NCBI GenBank assembly: GCA_965199235.1
Contig: CBDAQU010000002.1
Location: forward strand, 3,385,085-3,449,084
Length of the DNA stretch: 64,000 nucleotides
Origin: BOG-908 sp965199235
Lineage (GTDB): Bacteria; Pseudomonadota; Alphaproteobacteria; Acetobacterales; Acetobacteraceae
Direction: 5' to 3'
The translations under genes were made by a program, and so were the position numbers. The notes below the pieces were generated by a model that saw only the letters and a list, made by a program, of their open reading frames with translations, was not told the origin of the DNA and searched no databases. Shown here in pieces: positions 57,226-64,000 of this stretch. The stretch's first letter is position 1, and each line of letters begins with the position of its first letter.

Positions 57226-58053
57226 TTAGCCGCCTTCAGCTTGTTTGAGATCGGCGGAGGCATCGTGGTTGAGGTCCGCGCGGAGAAATGTCTCGGTTTC
57301 CGGCAAGGCGAGGTGGAACGCGCTCAACTCCTCGGCCTGCAAACGAAGCGAGGCCGCGGCCACGTCCAGGACGTGGCCACCCTGCGTGCGGTCGTCTGAT
57401 AGAAAGTGGAAGTGGTAACCCGGGATGCTGAAAGCGCCGGAGAAGCCGGGCGAGTAGATACCCACCAACGTTCCGGCCGCGTCGTGGAAGTCGAACTCCT
57501 GCTGGGATTTTGCCGCATCGAGCAGGCGCCCGCCCTCTGGCGGCGGACTAACGGCCCGGGTTCGGACATGGGCGAACACGCTGTCTAGGCGAAAGGCGTA
57601 AAACAAATTGTCGGATCGTCTGTGCTCGTCGCAAAGACGGCTCAGTTCCTCAAGATTGGAGACAGGCCCGGCCGGGCCGTCCACCGATGGCGAAAAACGG
57701 GTCACAACGGCGAATGGCGCCCCGGCGCCCGGCGCCGCTCGCGACACCGTACCATCGCCCTGCACGCGGTAGATCGCGCCGTCCAGCACCACCATCTCGC
57801 CGTCCAGGCCGGTGAAGGTGCCAAGCCCGAAATCGCCGTGCTCCAGGAGTTTCGCGCACGTGACGGCTTGTGCGTAGACGCCCTCGACGAGCGATCCAGA
57901 GGTGGATACCTGGAACAGGGTGTGGATTGGCGCATCGAGGTAGCCGGCGAGAGCTTCGCTCACCAGCGACGATATGCTGCCGCCGTTGGTGCCGACACGG
58001 CGTGTCAGCTCGGCGAGATACGAGCCGGGGATGTCGCAGGTGACCGTAGCCAT
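57226..58053 (-). CDS. alsD: Acetolactate decarboxylase with RHH-like N-terminus
   Basis: Decarboxylates acetolactate to acetoin. From residue 42 the protein is a complete ALDC: PIHTLFQVSTSGSLVEGVYA, HGDFGLGTFTGLDGEMVVLDG, the Glu-containing LFYAFRLDSVFAHVRTRAV, and the zinc ligands in GYHFHFLSDDRTQGGHVLDV (His 214, 216, 227). The first 40 residues are extra: VTCDIPGSYLAELTRRVG and SISSLVSEALAGYLD look like a CopG/RHH DNA-binding unit. It lies between poxB and alsS. No frameshift or rearrangement is visible at the junction. Confidence 0.9.
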   Translation of the reverse strand: MATVTCDIPGSYLAELTRRVGTNGGSISSLVSEALAGYLDAPIHTLFQVSTSGSLVEGVYAQAVTCAKLLEHGDFGLGTFTGLDGEMVVLDGAIYRVQGDGTVSRAAPGAGAPFAVVTRFSPSVDGPAGPVSNLEELSRLCDEHRRSDNLFYAFRLDSVFAHVRTRAVSPPPEGGRLLDAAKSQQEFDFHDAAGTLVGIYSPGFSGAFSIPGYHFHFLSDDRTQGGHVLDVAAASLRLQAEELSAFHLALPETETFLRADLNHDASADLKQAEGG

Positions 58054-58089
58054 GTGATTTCTCCGAGAGATGCCATGCCGCCGGCCGCG

Positions 58090-59817
58090 TCAGCGAAGGA
58101 GGTTTGACCGTGCGAGTTCGACGACCTCGTCGCCACGCCCGCTCATCACCGCCTTGAGCATGTATAGCGTGAAGCCCTTCGCCATCTCGGCCGTGACCTT
58201 TGGCGGCATAGCCAGCTCCATCCGATTGACCACCGCGTCGATCAGCACCGGACCTGGATGGGCCAGCGCCTCCGCCAGCTTCGTCTCCACGTCTGCCGGA
58301 TCGTCGATGCGCACGCCGTGGATGCCGGCGGCGTTTGCCATCGCTGCAAAATCGGGATTGTCGAGCGTGGTTCCGGTGTCGACGAAACCGGAAGACTTCT
58401 GCTCCAACTCGATGAAGCCGAGCGTGCCGTTGTTGAACACCACGACCTTGATCGGCAGGCCAAGCTGCTTGGCGGACAGCAGGTCGCCCATCAGCATGGT
58501 GAACCCGCCGTCGCCTGACAGCGACACGACCTGGCGGCCCGGGAAAGCGGCCTGCGCGCCAAGCGCCTGCGGCATCGCATTGGCCATCGAGCCGTGCCAG
58601 AACGAACCGAGCAGCCGGCGCTTGCCATTCATTTGCAGGTAGCGCGCGGCCCACACGGTCGGCAGGCCCACGTCGCAGGTGAAGACGGCGTCGTCGGAGG
58701 CGAGTTCGCTGATGACACGGGCGATGTGTTGCGGGTGCAGCCGACCGCCGGGCTTGCCGCTCGCCAGTTCGTCCAGTCCGCGGCGCGCATCGTGGTAGTG
58801 GGCAACGCAGTCTTTGAGATGCTTGTCGCTCCGCCCCGGCCTCAGATACGGCAGCAATCCCTGCAGCGTTGCGCGCACGTCGCCGAGCAGGCCTCGCTCG
58901 ATCGGCGTGCGCCGCCCGATCGCCTCGGGACGGACGTCGACCTGCGCGATCCGTGCGCCCTTCGGATAAAACTGCGTGTAGGGAAAATCGGTGCCGAGCA
59001 TCAGCAACCCGTCGCAACTGCCCATGGCGTAGTAGCCGGAGGAGAAGCCGATCAACCCGGTGATGCCAACGTCGTAGGGGTTGTCCCACTCGACATGCTC
59101 CTTGCCGCGCATGGCATGTACGATCGGCGCCTTCAGCGCCTCGGCCACCTGCAGCAACTCGTCATGCGCCCCGTCGCAGCCCCGGCCGCAGAGCAGGGTC
59201 ACGCGCTCGCAGCCGTTCAGCATGTCCGCCAGCCCGGCGATCGCCTCGGCAGGCGGGGTGGTGGTTGGCGCCGGCAAGAGCAGTGCTGCGGTGGATGGGG
59301 TTGGTGCATCGGAGGCAGGACGGAGTGCGACGTCGCCGGGAATGACGATGACGCAGACACAGCTCTCAGCTACGGCCCGGCGGATCGCGATCTCCAGCAC
59401 GCGCGGCATCTGGGCTGGGCTCGAAACCAGCTCGCAATAGCTGCTGCACTCGAGGAACAACTGCTCCGGGTGGGTCTCCTGGAAATAGCCTGAGCCGATC
59501 TCGGGCGATGGGATATGCGCCGCGATGGCCACCACGGGTAGGCGCGAGCGGTGGCAGTCAAACAGGCCGTTGATGAGATGCAGGTTGCCGGGGCCGCAGC
59601 TCCCGGCGCAGACAGCAAGCTTGCCGGTGACGTGCGCATCCGCACCCGCGGCGAAGGCGGCGACCTCCTCGTGCCTGGTGTGCAGCCATTGGATGCCGCC
59701 ATGGCGGCGCAGCGCATCGGTGAAGCCGTTTAGGCTGTCGCCGACGATACCATAGATCCGCTCGACCTGGGCCGCTGCCAATACCTCGACCATCTGGTCC
59801 GCTACAGTCTTCGCCAT
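58090..59817 (-). CDS. poxB: Pyruvate oxidase/pyruvate:quinone dehydrogenase (PoxB type)
   Basis: TPP- and FAD-dependent enzyme that oxidises pyruvate to acetate and CO2, passing electrons to ubiquinone. The 575 residues contain VERIYGIVGDSLNGFTDALRR near residue 18, the catalytic Glu in HTRHEEVAAFAAGADAH near residue 46, GSCGPGNLHLINGLFDCHRS near residue 73, ITGLIGFSSGYYAM near residue 245, and SLSGDGGFTMLMGDLLSAKQ near residue 430. The C-terminal tail (FTLYMLKAVMSGRGDEVVEL) resembles the membrane-binding end of PoxB. ATG 59817; earlier in-frame sequence is not homologous. Confidence 0.93.
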   Translation of the reverse strand: MAKTVADQMVEVLAAAQVERIYGIVGDSLNGFTDALRRHGGIQWLHTRHEEVAAFAAGADAHVTGKLAVCAGSCGPGNLHLINGLFDCHRSRLPVVAIAAHIPSPEIGSGYFQETHPEQLFLECSSYCELVSSPAQMPRVLEIAIRRAVAESCVCVIVIPGDVALRPASDAPTPSTAALLLPAPTTTPPAEAIAGLADMLNGCERVTLLCGRGCDGAHDELLQVAEALKAPIVHAMRGKEHVEWDNPYDVGITGLIGFSSGYYAMGSCDGLLMLGTDFPYTQFYPKGARIAQVDVRPEAIGRRTPIERGLLGDVRATLQGLLPYLRPGRSDKHLKDCVAHYHDARRGLDELASGKPGGRLHPQHIARVISELASDDAVFTCDVGLPTVWAARYLQMNGKRRLLGSFWHGSMANAMPQALGAQAAFPGRQVVSLSGDGGFTMLMGDLLSAKQLGLPIKVVVFNNGTLGFIELEQKSSGFVDTGTTLDNPDFAAMANAAGIHGVRIDDPADVETKLAEALAHPGPVLIDAVVNRMELAMPPKVTAEMAKGFTLYMLKAVMSGRGDEVVELARSNLLR

Positions 59818-59818
59818 G

Positions 59819-60568
59819 TCAGTGAACCTTTTCAATCTGGGTGGCGTCGGAGTGGAAGGTGGCGAAACCGGAGACCGGCTCGCGTTCGGTGTGCAGTCGG
59901 TTGGCCGGCACCGACATGTCAGCGTAGCCCAGCGACATCCCGCAGATGACCATGTCCTCCGGAGCAAGGCGGAGCTCGCGCCGGATGATTGCGTGGTAGT
60001 GCGCGAAGGCGGCTTGCGGGCAGGTGTCCAGCCCCAGGCAACGCGCCGCGACTGCCAAGCCTTCCATGAACATGCCGAGATCAATCAGGGAGCCGAGGCC
60101 CAGCCGGCGGTCCCGGGTCAGAATCAGGCCGACCGGCGCACCGAAGAAGCGGAAGTTCTCGTCATGCCATGCGCGAGACTTAGTCTTGTCGCCTCTCTGG
60201 ATGCCAAGCAGGCTATACAGCCCCCACCCGTTGGTTCGACGGCGCGAGCGGTAGGGCTCCGGCCAGTCCTGCGGGTAGTAGTCGTACTCCGGAGCCGGGT
60301 CGGCCTGATCGGCCTGACGAGCCGCCAGGATGATGTCGCCAAGCCTAGTCCGGGCCGAGCCAGTCAGGACGTGCACCCGCCATGGCTGGCTGTTGTTGCC
60401 GCTCGGTGCGCGCGCGGCGGCGGTCAGGACCCGCTCGACGAGCTGCCGCGGCACGGGGCGGTCGAGATAGCCACGGACCGAAGACCGGCCTTCCAAGGCG
60501 TCGAGGGCGCCGCCGCCGGCGGTCGCATTTCTCGCCACAGGGTCGGCATCAAATCCGATGTCAGACAA
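59819..60568 (-). CDS. Nitroreductase family protein
   Basis: FMN enzyme of the nitroreductase fold, about 249 residues. It opens with ALEGRSSVRGYLDRPVPRQ, then AARAPSGNNSQPWRVHVLTG near residue 55, LGSLIDLGMFMEGLAVAARCLGLDTCPQ near residue 155 and ICGMSLGYAD near residue 205. The TTG at 60568 overlaps the end of the CoA-transferase gene by 8 bases and avoids the 68-base overlap required by the ATG at 60628. Its role in the cluster is unknown; it may reduce a quinone, an enone, or balance NAD(P)H. Confidence 0.85.
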   Translation of the reverse strand: MSDIGFDADPVARNATAGGGALDALEGRSSVRGYLDRPVPRQLVERVLTAAARAPSGNNSQPWRVHVLTGSARTRLGDIILAARQADQADPAPEYDYYPQDWPEPYRSRRRTNGWGLYSLLGIQRGDKTKSRAWHDENFRFFGAPVGLILTRDRRLGLGSLIDLGMFMEGLAVAARCLGLDTCPQAAFAHYHAIIRRELRLAPEDMVICGMSLGYADMSVPANRLHTEREPVSGFATFHSDATQIEKVH

Positions 60569-61880
60569 GATGCAGCTCACGCGCCGAGGCCATGAGGCCG
60601 TCCCGGAAATCAGGGTGGGCAAGCCCAACCAGGGCTGCCACGCGTTCCGTCGAGGACAGGCCCTTCAGGTTGGCCCGACCGTATTCCGTGACGACCCAGT
60701 TCGTGTCGATGCGGGGCGTCGTCACCGGACCCGTCAGCCTGGCGACGATCCGGGACACTTTGCCGTGCGCCGCCGTCGCGCTGGCGGCGATGATCGACTT
60801 GCCGCGCTTGGAGGCATAGGCGCCGCGCACGAAGTCGAGCTGGCCGCCGGAGGCACTGTACTGGTGGCCCAGCATGTGCTCGGAGTTGCAGGCGCCGGTG
60901 AGGTCGATCTCGATCGTGCCGTTGATCGAGATCACGTCGTCATTGCGAGCGATCACGGTTGGATCGTTGACGTAATCGACAGGCCAGCTTTCAACCGACG
61001 GATTGTTGTCGAGGAAGTCGTACATCGACTTCTGACCCATGGCGAAGGTGTAGACGGTCTTGCCTAAATTCTGCGACTTGCGACGGTTGTTGACGTTGCC
61101 GGCAAGCGTCAGGTCAACGAGGCCGGGACAGAGCGCCTCAGTGTGCACGCCGAGATCGTTGCGGTCCTTCAGTGCCGCGCAGACCAGATTGGGCAGCGCT
61201 CCCACGCCCATCTGCAGGCATGCGCCATCCGGCACCATCTCGGCGATCAGCTTGCTGATGGTTTCATCTTCAGGGCCGCCGTTGCGTACCGGGAGCTCAA
61301 GCAGCGGTAAATCGTTCTCGACGATCGCCGACAGCTCGGACACGTGGATCTGAGCCCCGGACCCGACCACACGGGGCATGTGCCGGTTGACCTCGACGAT
61401 CAGCCTCTTGGCCGATCGAGCGACCTTCGAGGAGTAGTCGTTGCCGACGCCGAAGGACAGGTAGCCGTGCTGGTCCATCGGCGACACGGTACAGACGAAG
61501 CTTTCAATGCCGATGTCATCGATCAGCAGCCGTGGCGCCTGATGGAAGTTGTTGGGAACGTAGCGCAGCACCTTCCGCTCGCTCTCGACGCTCTTCCGGA
61601 TCAGCGCCCGGTCATGCGCGGTGACGAACATGCAGTAGGGTTCGATGCGGTCCGCAAGGTCGAAGTCGAGCACGGTTTTGCCGGCTGCTGCTGTCGCCTC
61701 GAAGTAGTAGAGCCTCAAGGCCTCGACCTGTCCCGCCCTTGCCCTATCAGCCAGGGCTTGAAGGAGCGCCGGCGGCTGCGCCATGGCCATCCCCATGGCC
61801 ATCTTGCTGTTGGACGGGATGGTCGCCACGGCCTCGCTCGCGGTGGTCAGCTTGCTCTTGTAGATGTCCGAGAAGTTCAT
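60561..61880 (-). CDS. ict: CoA-transferase of the itaconate-degradation (Ict/RipA) type
   Basis: A 439-residue acetyl-CoA hydrolase/4-hydroxybutyrate CoA-transferase family protein. It shows SPMDQHGYLSFGVGNDYS near residue 135, the catalytic Glu in GVHTEALCPGLVDLTLAG near residue 245, and DLTGACNSEHMLGHQYSASGGQLDFVRGA near residue 330. Together with the neighbouring MaoC and CitE genes and a LysR regulator it matches the ripABC/ict-ich-ccl operon, where it charges itaconate with CoA from succinyl- or acetyl-CoA. ATG 61880 is preferred (GGAG nine bases before). Acetate:CoA transfer is the alternative. Confidence 0.85.
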   Translation of the reverse strand: MNFSDIYKSKLTTASEAVATIPSNSKMAMGMAMAQPPALLQALADRARAGQVEALRLYYFEATAAAGKTVLDFDLADRIEPYCMFVTAHDRALIRKSVESERKVLRYVPNNFHQAPRLLIDDIGIESFVCTVSPMDQHGYLSFGVGNDYSSKVARSAKRLIVEVNRHMPRVVGSGAQIHVSELSAIVENDLPLLELPVRNGGPEDETISKLIAEMVPDGACLQMGVGALPNLVCAALKDRNDLGVHTEALCPGLVDLTLAGNVNNRRKSQNLGKTVYTFAMGQKSMYDFLDNNPSVESWPVDYVNDPTVIARNDDVISINGTIEIDLTGACNSEHMLGHQYSASGGQLDFVRGAYASKRGKSIIAASATAAHGKVSRIVARLTGPVTTPRIDTNWVVTEYGRANLKGLSSTERVAALVGLAHPDFRDGLMASARELHLV

Positions 61881-61905
61881 GTCGGCATACTCCACTTCGT
61901 CCTGA

Positions 61906-62433
61906 TCAGTATCCGGCGGCCTCTTCAGGCGAGTGCCCGCGGCGATGGACGAGCATGGTGCGCTCGAAAGTCATCACCTCCTTGCCGTCCTGGTTGATCC
62001 CACGCGTCGAAACGGTAACGATGCCCTGGGTCGGCCGGCTCTTGCTCTCGCGCTTGCTAAGCACCGTGCTCTCCGCATAGAGCGTATCGCCCGCGAACAC
62101 CGGGTGCGTCGCCTTCACCTTGTCCCAGCCCAGATTGGCCACGACCTTGGCGCTGACGGTGCGCACGCTCATGCCGGTGAGCAGTGCCAAGGTGAAGGTG
62201 CTGTCGACCAGCATCTTCTTCCACTCGGTCTTTGCGGCATAGGCGGCATCGAAATGAACCTGCTGCACATTCAGTGTCAACAGCGTGAAGTAGGTGTTGT
62301 CCACATCCAGCACCGTGCGACCAGGACGGTGCTCGAACACGTCGCCCTCCACGAAGTCTTCCCAGTAGAGACCAGATGTTTCACGATAGCGGCGATCTCC
62401 AACGGATTTATAGGCAGGTAGCAGACCATCCAT
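61906..62433 (-). CDS. ich: MaoC-family hydratase, probable itaconyl-CoA hydratase (Ich/RipB)
   Basis: A 175-residue hot-dog-fold protein. It opens GLYWEDFVEGDVFEHRPGRT near residue 21, has the hydratase segment YFTLLTLNVQQVHFDAAYA near residue 48 with a catalytic Asp and His pattern, and ATHPVFAGDTLYAESTVLSKR near residue 108. This is close to the RipB/mesaconyl-CoA hydratase-type MaoC proteins. In the itaconate pathway it adds water to itaconyl-CoA to give citramalyl-CoA. It lies between the CitE and CoA-transferase genes. Confidence 0.83.
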   Translation of the reverse strand: MDGLLPAYKSVGDRRYRETSGLYWEDFVEGDVFEHRPGRTVLDVDNTYFTLLTLNVQQVHFDAAYAAKTEWKKMLVDSTFTLALLTGMSVRTVSAKVVANLGWDKVKATHPVFAGDTLYAESTVLSKRESKSRPTQGIVTVSTRGINQDGKEVMTFERTMLVHRRGHSPEEAAGY

Positions 62434-62483
62434 TTTTATATTCCTTTGCTGTTGTAGAAGAAATCCGAACAGTAATACTTGAT

Positions 62484-63317
62484 CTACTGCCCAGCGGCGG
62501 CCAGAACTCGGCGTGCCTTACGCGCGACGGCCTCATCGATCATTTGACCGTCGACGACGCCCACGCCCTTTGTGTTCGCGGCGAGCACAGCCTTGGCGTG
62601 CTCGACCGCCTTGTCGGTTGGCGTCAGCGCTTTGTTAATGGGTCCCACCTGGCCAGGGTGGATCGCCGCTTTGGCCGGAAAACCGAACGCCACGACATCT
62701 GTCGTCTCCCGGGTCAGGCCGTCGATGTCGTGCACGTCGAAGAACGGTGTATCGATCGGCGTCACGCCAGCCAGGGCGCAGGCGAGCACCAGCCGGCTGC
62801 GCTCTGCCACAAGCGGCGGCCAAGCCGTTGCGACACCAAGGTCGGCTGCCATGTCGGCGGCCCCCAGCATCAGCCCGAACAACCGAGGTGTTGCCGCCGC
62901 GGTCGCCTCAACGGCAGCCAAGCCGCGAGCGCTTTCGATTAAGCCAACCAGGCGGGTTTCAAGTTTCCGCACCGTCAACAGGCGATCAAGGATGTGCAGG
63001 TGGCCTGGGCTGTCCGCCTTCGGCAGTACCAGGAAGTCTGGCGCAGCGTCGGACCCCAACAACGCATCGAGGTCTGCAATACCCGCTCGGGTATCAAGCC
63101 CATTGATGCGGAGGGCTCGTTGGATCGGCTTTGCTGCAGGCTCGGACAAGTATTTTAGGGCGGTGGCCCGAGCCGATGCTTTATCGTTTGGCGCAACGGC
63201 ATCTTCGAGATCGATGATCAGTACATCGGCGCCAACCTCCGCAGCCTTGGCAAAACGGTCGGGTCGGCTTCCCGGCGTGAACAGCCAACTGCGTGTTGGC
63301 TTCATGGTATCCGCCAT
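62484..63317 (-). CDS. ccl: CitE-family lyase, probable citramalyl-CoA lyase (Ccl/RipC)
   Basis: A 277-residue HpcH/HpaI aldolase fold protein. It shows RSWLFTPGSRPDRFAKAAEVG near residue 8 (split), the Mg-binding IIDLEDAVAPNDK near residue 34, RINGLDTRAG near residue 68, LPKADSPGHL near residue 98, GLIESARGLAAV near residue 123, LMLGAADMAADLG near residue 145, and FPAKAAIHPGQVGPIN near residue 205. In the ict-ich-ccl set it cleaves citramalyl-CoA to acetyl-CoA and pyruvate. ATG 63317 follows GGAG. First gene of the nine-gene run, divergent from the LysR gene. Confidence 0.86.
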   Translation of the reverse strand: MADTMKPTRSWLFTPGSRPDRFAKAAEVGADVLIIDLEDAVAPNDKASARATALKYLSEPAAKPIQRALRINGLDTRAGIADLDALLGSDAAPDFLVLPKADSPGHLHILDRLLTVRKLETRLVGLIESARGLAAVEATAAATPRLFGLMLGAADMAADLGVATAWPPLVAERSRLVLACALAGVTPIDTPFFDVHDIDGLTRETTDVVAFGFPAKAAIHPGQVGPINKALTPTDKAVEHAKAVLAANTKGVGVVDGQMIDEAVARKARRVLAAAGQ

Positions 63318-63421
63318 GGTCAGTCTCCAGTCTGTTTCTGACGCCTCCCCGACGTGTTGCCGGCCGGTAAGTTTTGCCAATTCTTCGTGAATGCGTCCGT
63401 GATATGTTTTATGAATGGAGC
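63318..63421. promoter_or_regulatory. Divergent promoter region between the lyase operon and the LysR gene
   Basis: A 104 bp divergent gap, the normal place for LysR control. It holds the inverted repeat ATTC-TTCGT-GAAT at 63380-63392 and an A/T-rich stretch (GATATGTTTTATGAA) just before the lysR start. Assignment as the LysR site is by position only. Confidence 0.4.
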
Positions 63422-64000
63422 ATGGAGCTGCGTCACATCCGCTACTTCTTGGCGGTTGCCAAAGAGGGGAACTTCACCAGGGCTGCCGCCGGTCTCGGGA
63501 TAGGGCAGCCTCCCCTCAGCTTGCAGATCAAGGACCTTGAGCAGGAAGTCGGTGCATTGCTGTTCCGCCGCGTGGCGCATGGTGCCGAACTGACCCCGGC
63601 GGGCCAGGCATTCCTGGCTGTGGTCAGTGGCATGCCGGACCTGGCCGAGCGCGGCGTCCGGCATGCTCAACGGGCAGCGCGGGGAGAGATCGGCGTCCTG
63701 CACGTCGGCTTCACAGCCTCCTCCGCGTTCAACGCTGTCGTGCCCGGCACTTTGCGGACGTTTCGTCGCGCCTATCCCAGCGTCGAATTGACACTGGAGG
63801 AGGTCAACACGACCCGGCTTACCGCAGGTCTTGACGATGGCACGCTCGACATCGCCTTCCTACGGCCGGAAGGCGCCTCTGGCAGAGACCTTCAGCTCCG
63901 GCTCATTTCTGAGGAACCTATGCTGCTCGCAATGCCGGCAGGCCATGCCTTAGTTGGTGAGGACGAGGTCGATCTTGCGAAGTTGGCACAAGATCCGTTC
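63422..64000 (+). CDS. LysR-family transcriptional regulator, N-terminal part (cut by window edge)
   Basis: 193 codons are visible. The winged-helix domain is MELRHIRYFLAVAKEGNFTRA with the HTH AAAGLGIGQPPLSLQIKDLE near residue 22 and LLFRRVAHGAELTPAGQAFL near residue 46, closely following AlsR/BudR-type regulators. The effector domain starts near residue 88 (GVLHVGFTASSAFNAVVPG). AlsR controls acetoin genes and RipR controls the itaconate rip operon, both LysR proteins, so this one is the obvious regulator of the divergent nine-gene block. The inducer is unknown. Confidence 0.93.
   Translation, partial: MELRHIRYFLAVAKEGNFTRAAAGLGIGQPPLSLQIKDLEQEVGALLFRRVAHGAELTPAGQAFLAVVSGMPDLAERGVRHAQRAARGEIGVLHVGFTASSAFNAVVPGTLRTFRRAYPSVELTLEEVNTTRLTAGLDDGTLDIAFLRPEGASGRDLQLRLISEEPMLLAMPAGHALVGEDEVDLAKLAQDPF

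Overview
The window is high-GC alphaproteobacterial DNA, most likely from the Acetobacteraceae (inference). The supports are an alphaproteobacterial LexA box (GTTC-N7-GTTC) at an imuA-imuB-dnaE2 cassette, an HpnL-like membrane protein, gene content, and A/T-hairpin repeats of a kind I associate with acetic acid bacteria. The genus cannot be fixed from sequence alone.

From 1 to about 41.5 kb the DNA looks like ordinary chromosome: metK (cut by the left edge), a flavin reductase, cysK, aat, three small exported proteins, a sulfotransferase and a coiled-coil methyltransferase. Then comes a stretch unusually rich in DNA repair: dnaE2-imuB-imuA under a LexA box, pdeM, two different photolyases, and a ligase-associated helicase, exonuclease and ATP ligase set with a FitAB/VapBC-type toxin-antitoxin pair inside it. 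Between these lie ppx/gppA, rlmE, pyrE, gltA, a CYTH-CHAD protein, nagA, a trpD-like gene and others. Many neighbours are coupled by 4-base stop/start overlaps (GTGA, TTGA, ATGA, probably CTGA). Two families of palindromic intergenic repeats are scattered here. One, about 115 bp, has six good copies plus a decayed one, and its CTAG ends coincide with the TAG stop codons of four genes.

At 41.49 kb a tRNA-Gln(CUG) is followed at once by a tyrosine integrase. I take this as the left end of a genomic island that continues past the right edge; neither repeat family was found beyond this point. The first part (43.6-52 kb) is a scrap zone: a Pnkp-like RNA repair protein without its kinase domain, small hypotheticals, a possible fragment of a conjugation coupling protein, an amidohydrolase broken by an IS6-type element, remnants of other IS elements, an AlaE-like exporter and a frameshifting IS630 transposase.

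The second part (52.1-64 kb) is one coherent metabolic block: nine genes on the minus strand, divergent from an AlsR/RipR-like LysR regulator. In order of transcription they encode a CitE-type lyase, a MaoC hydratase, a CoA-transferase (together the ccl/ich/ict or ripCBA itaconate-degradation set), a nitroreductase, pyruvate oxidase (PoxB type), acetolactate decarboxylase with an unusual ribbon-helix-helix-like N-terminus, catabolic acetolactate synthase, phosphotransacetylase and phosphoketolase. The likely logic is to turn a C5 dicarboxylate into acetyl-CoA and pyruvate, to drain pyruvate to acetoin or acetate, and to make acetyl-phosphate and acetyl-CoA from sugar phosphates.
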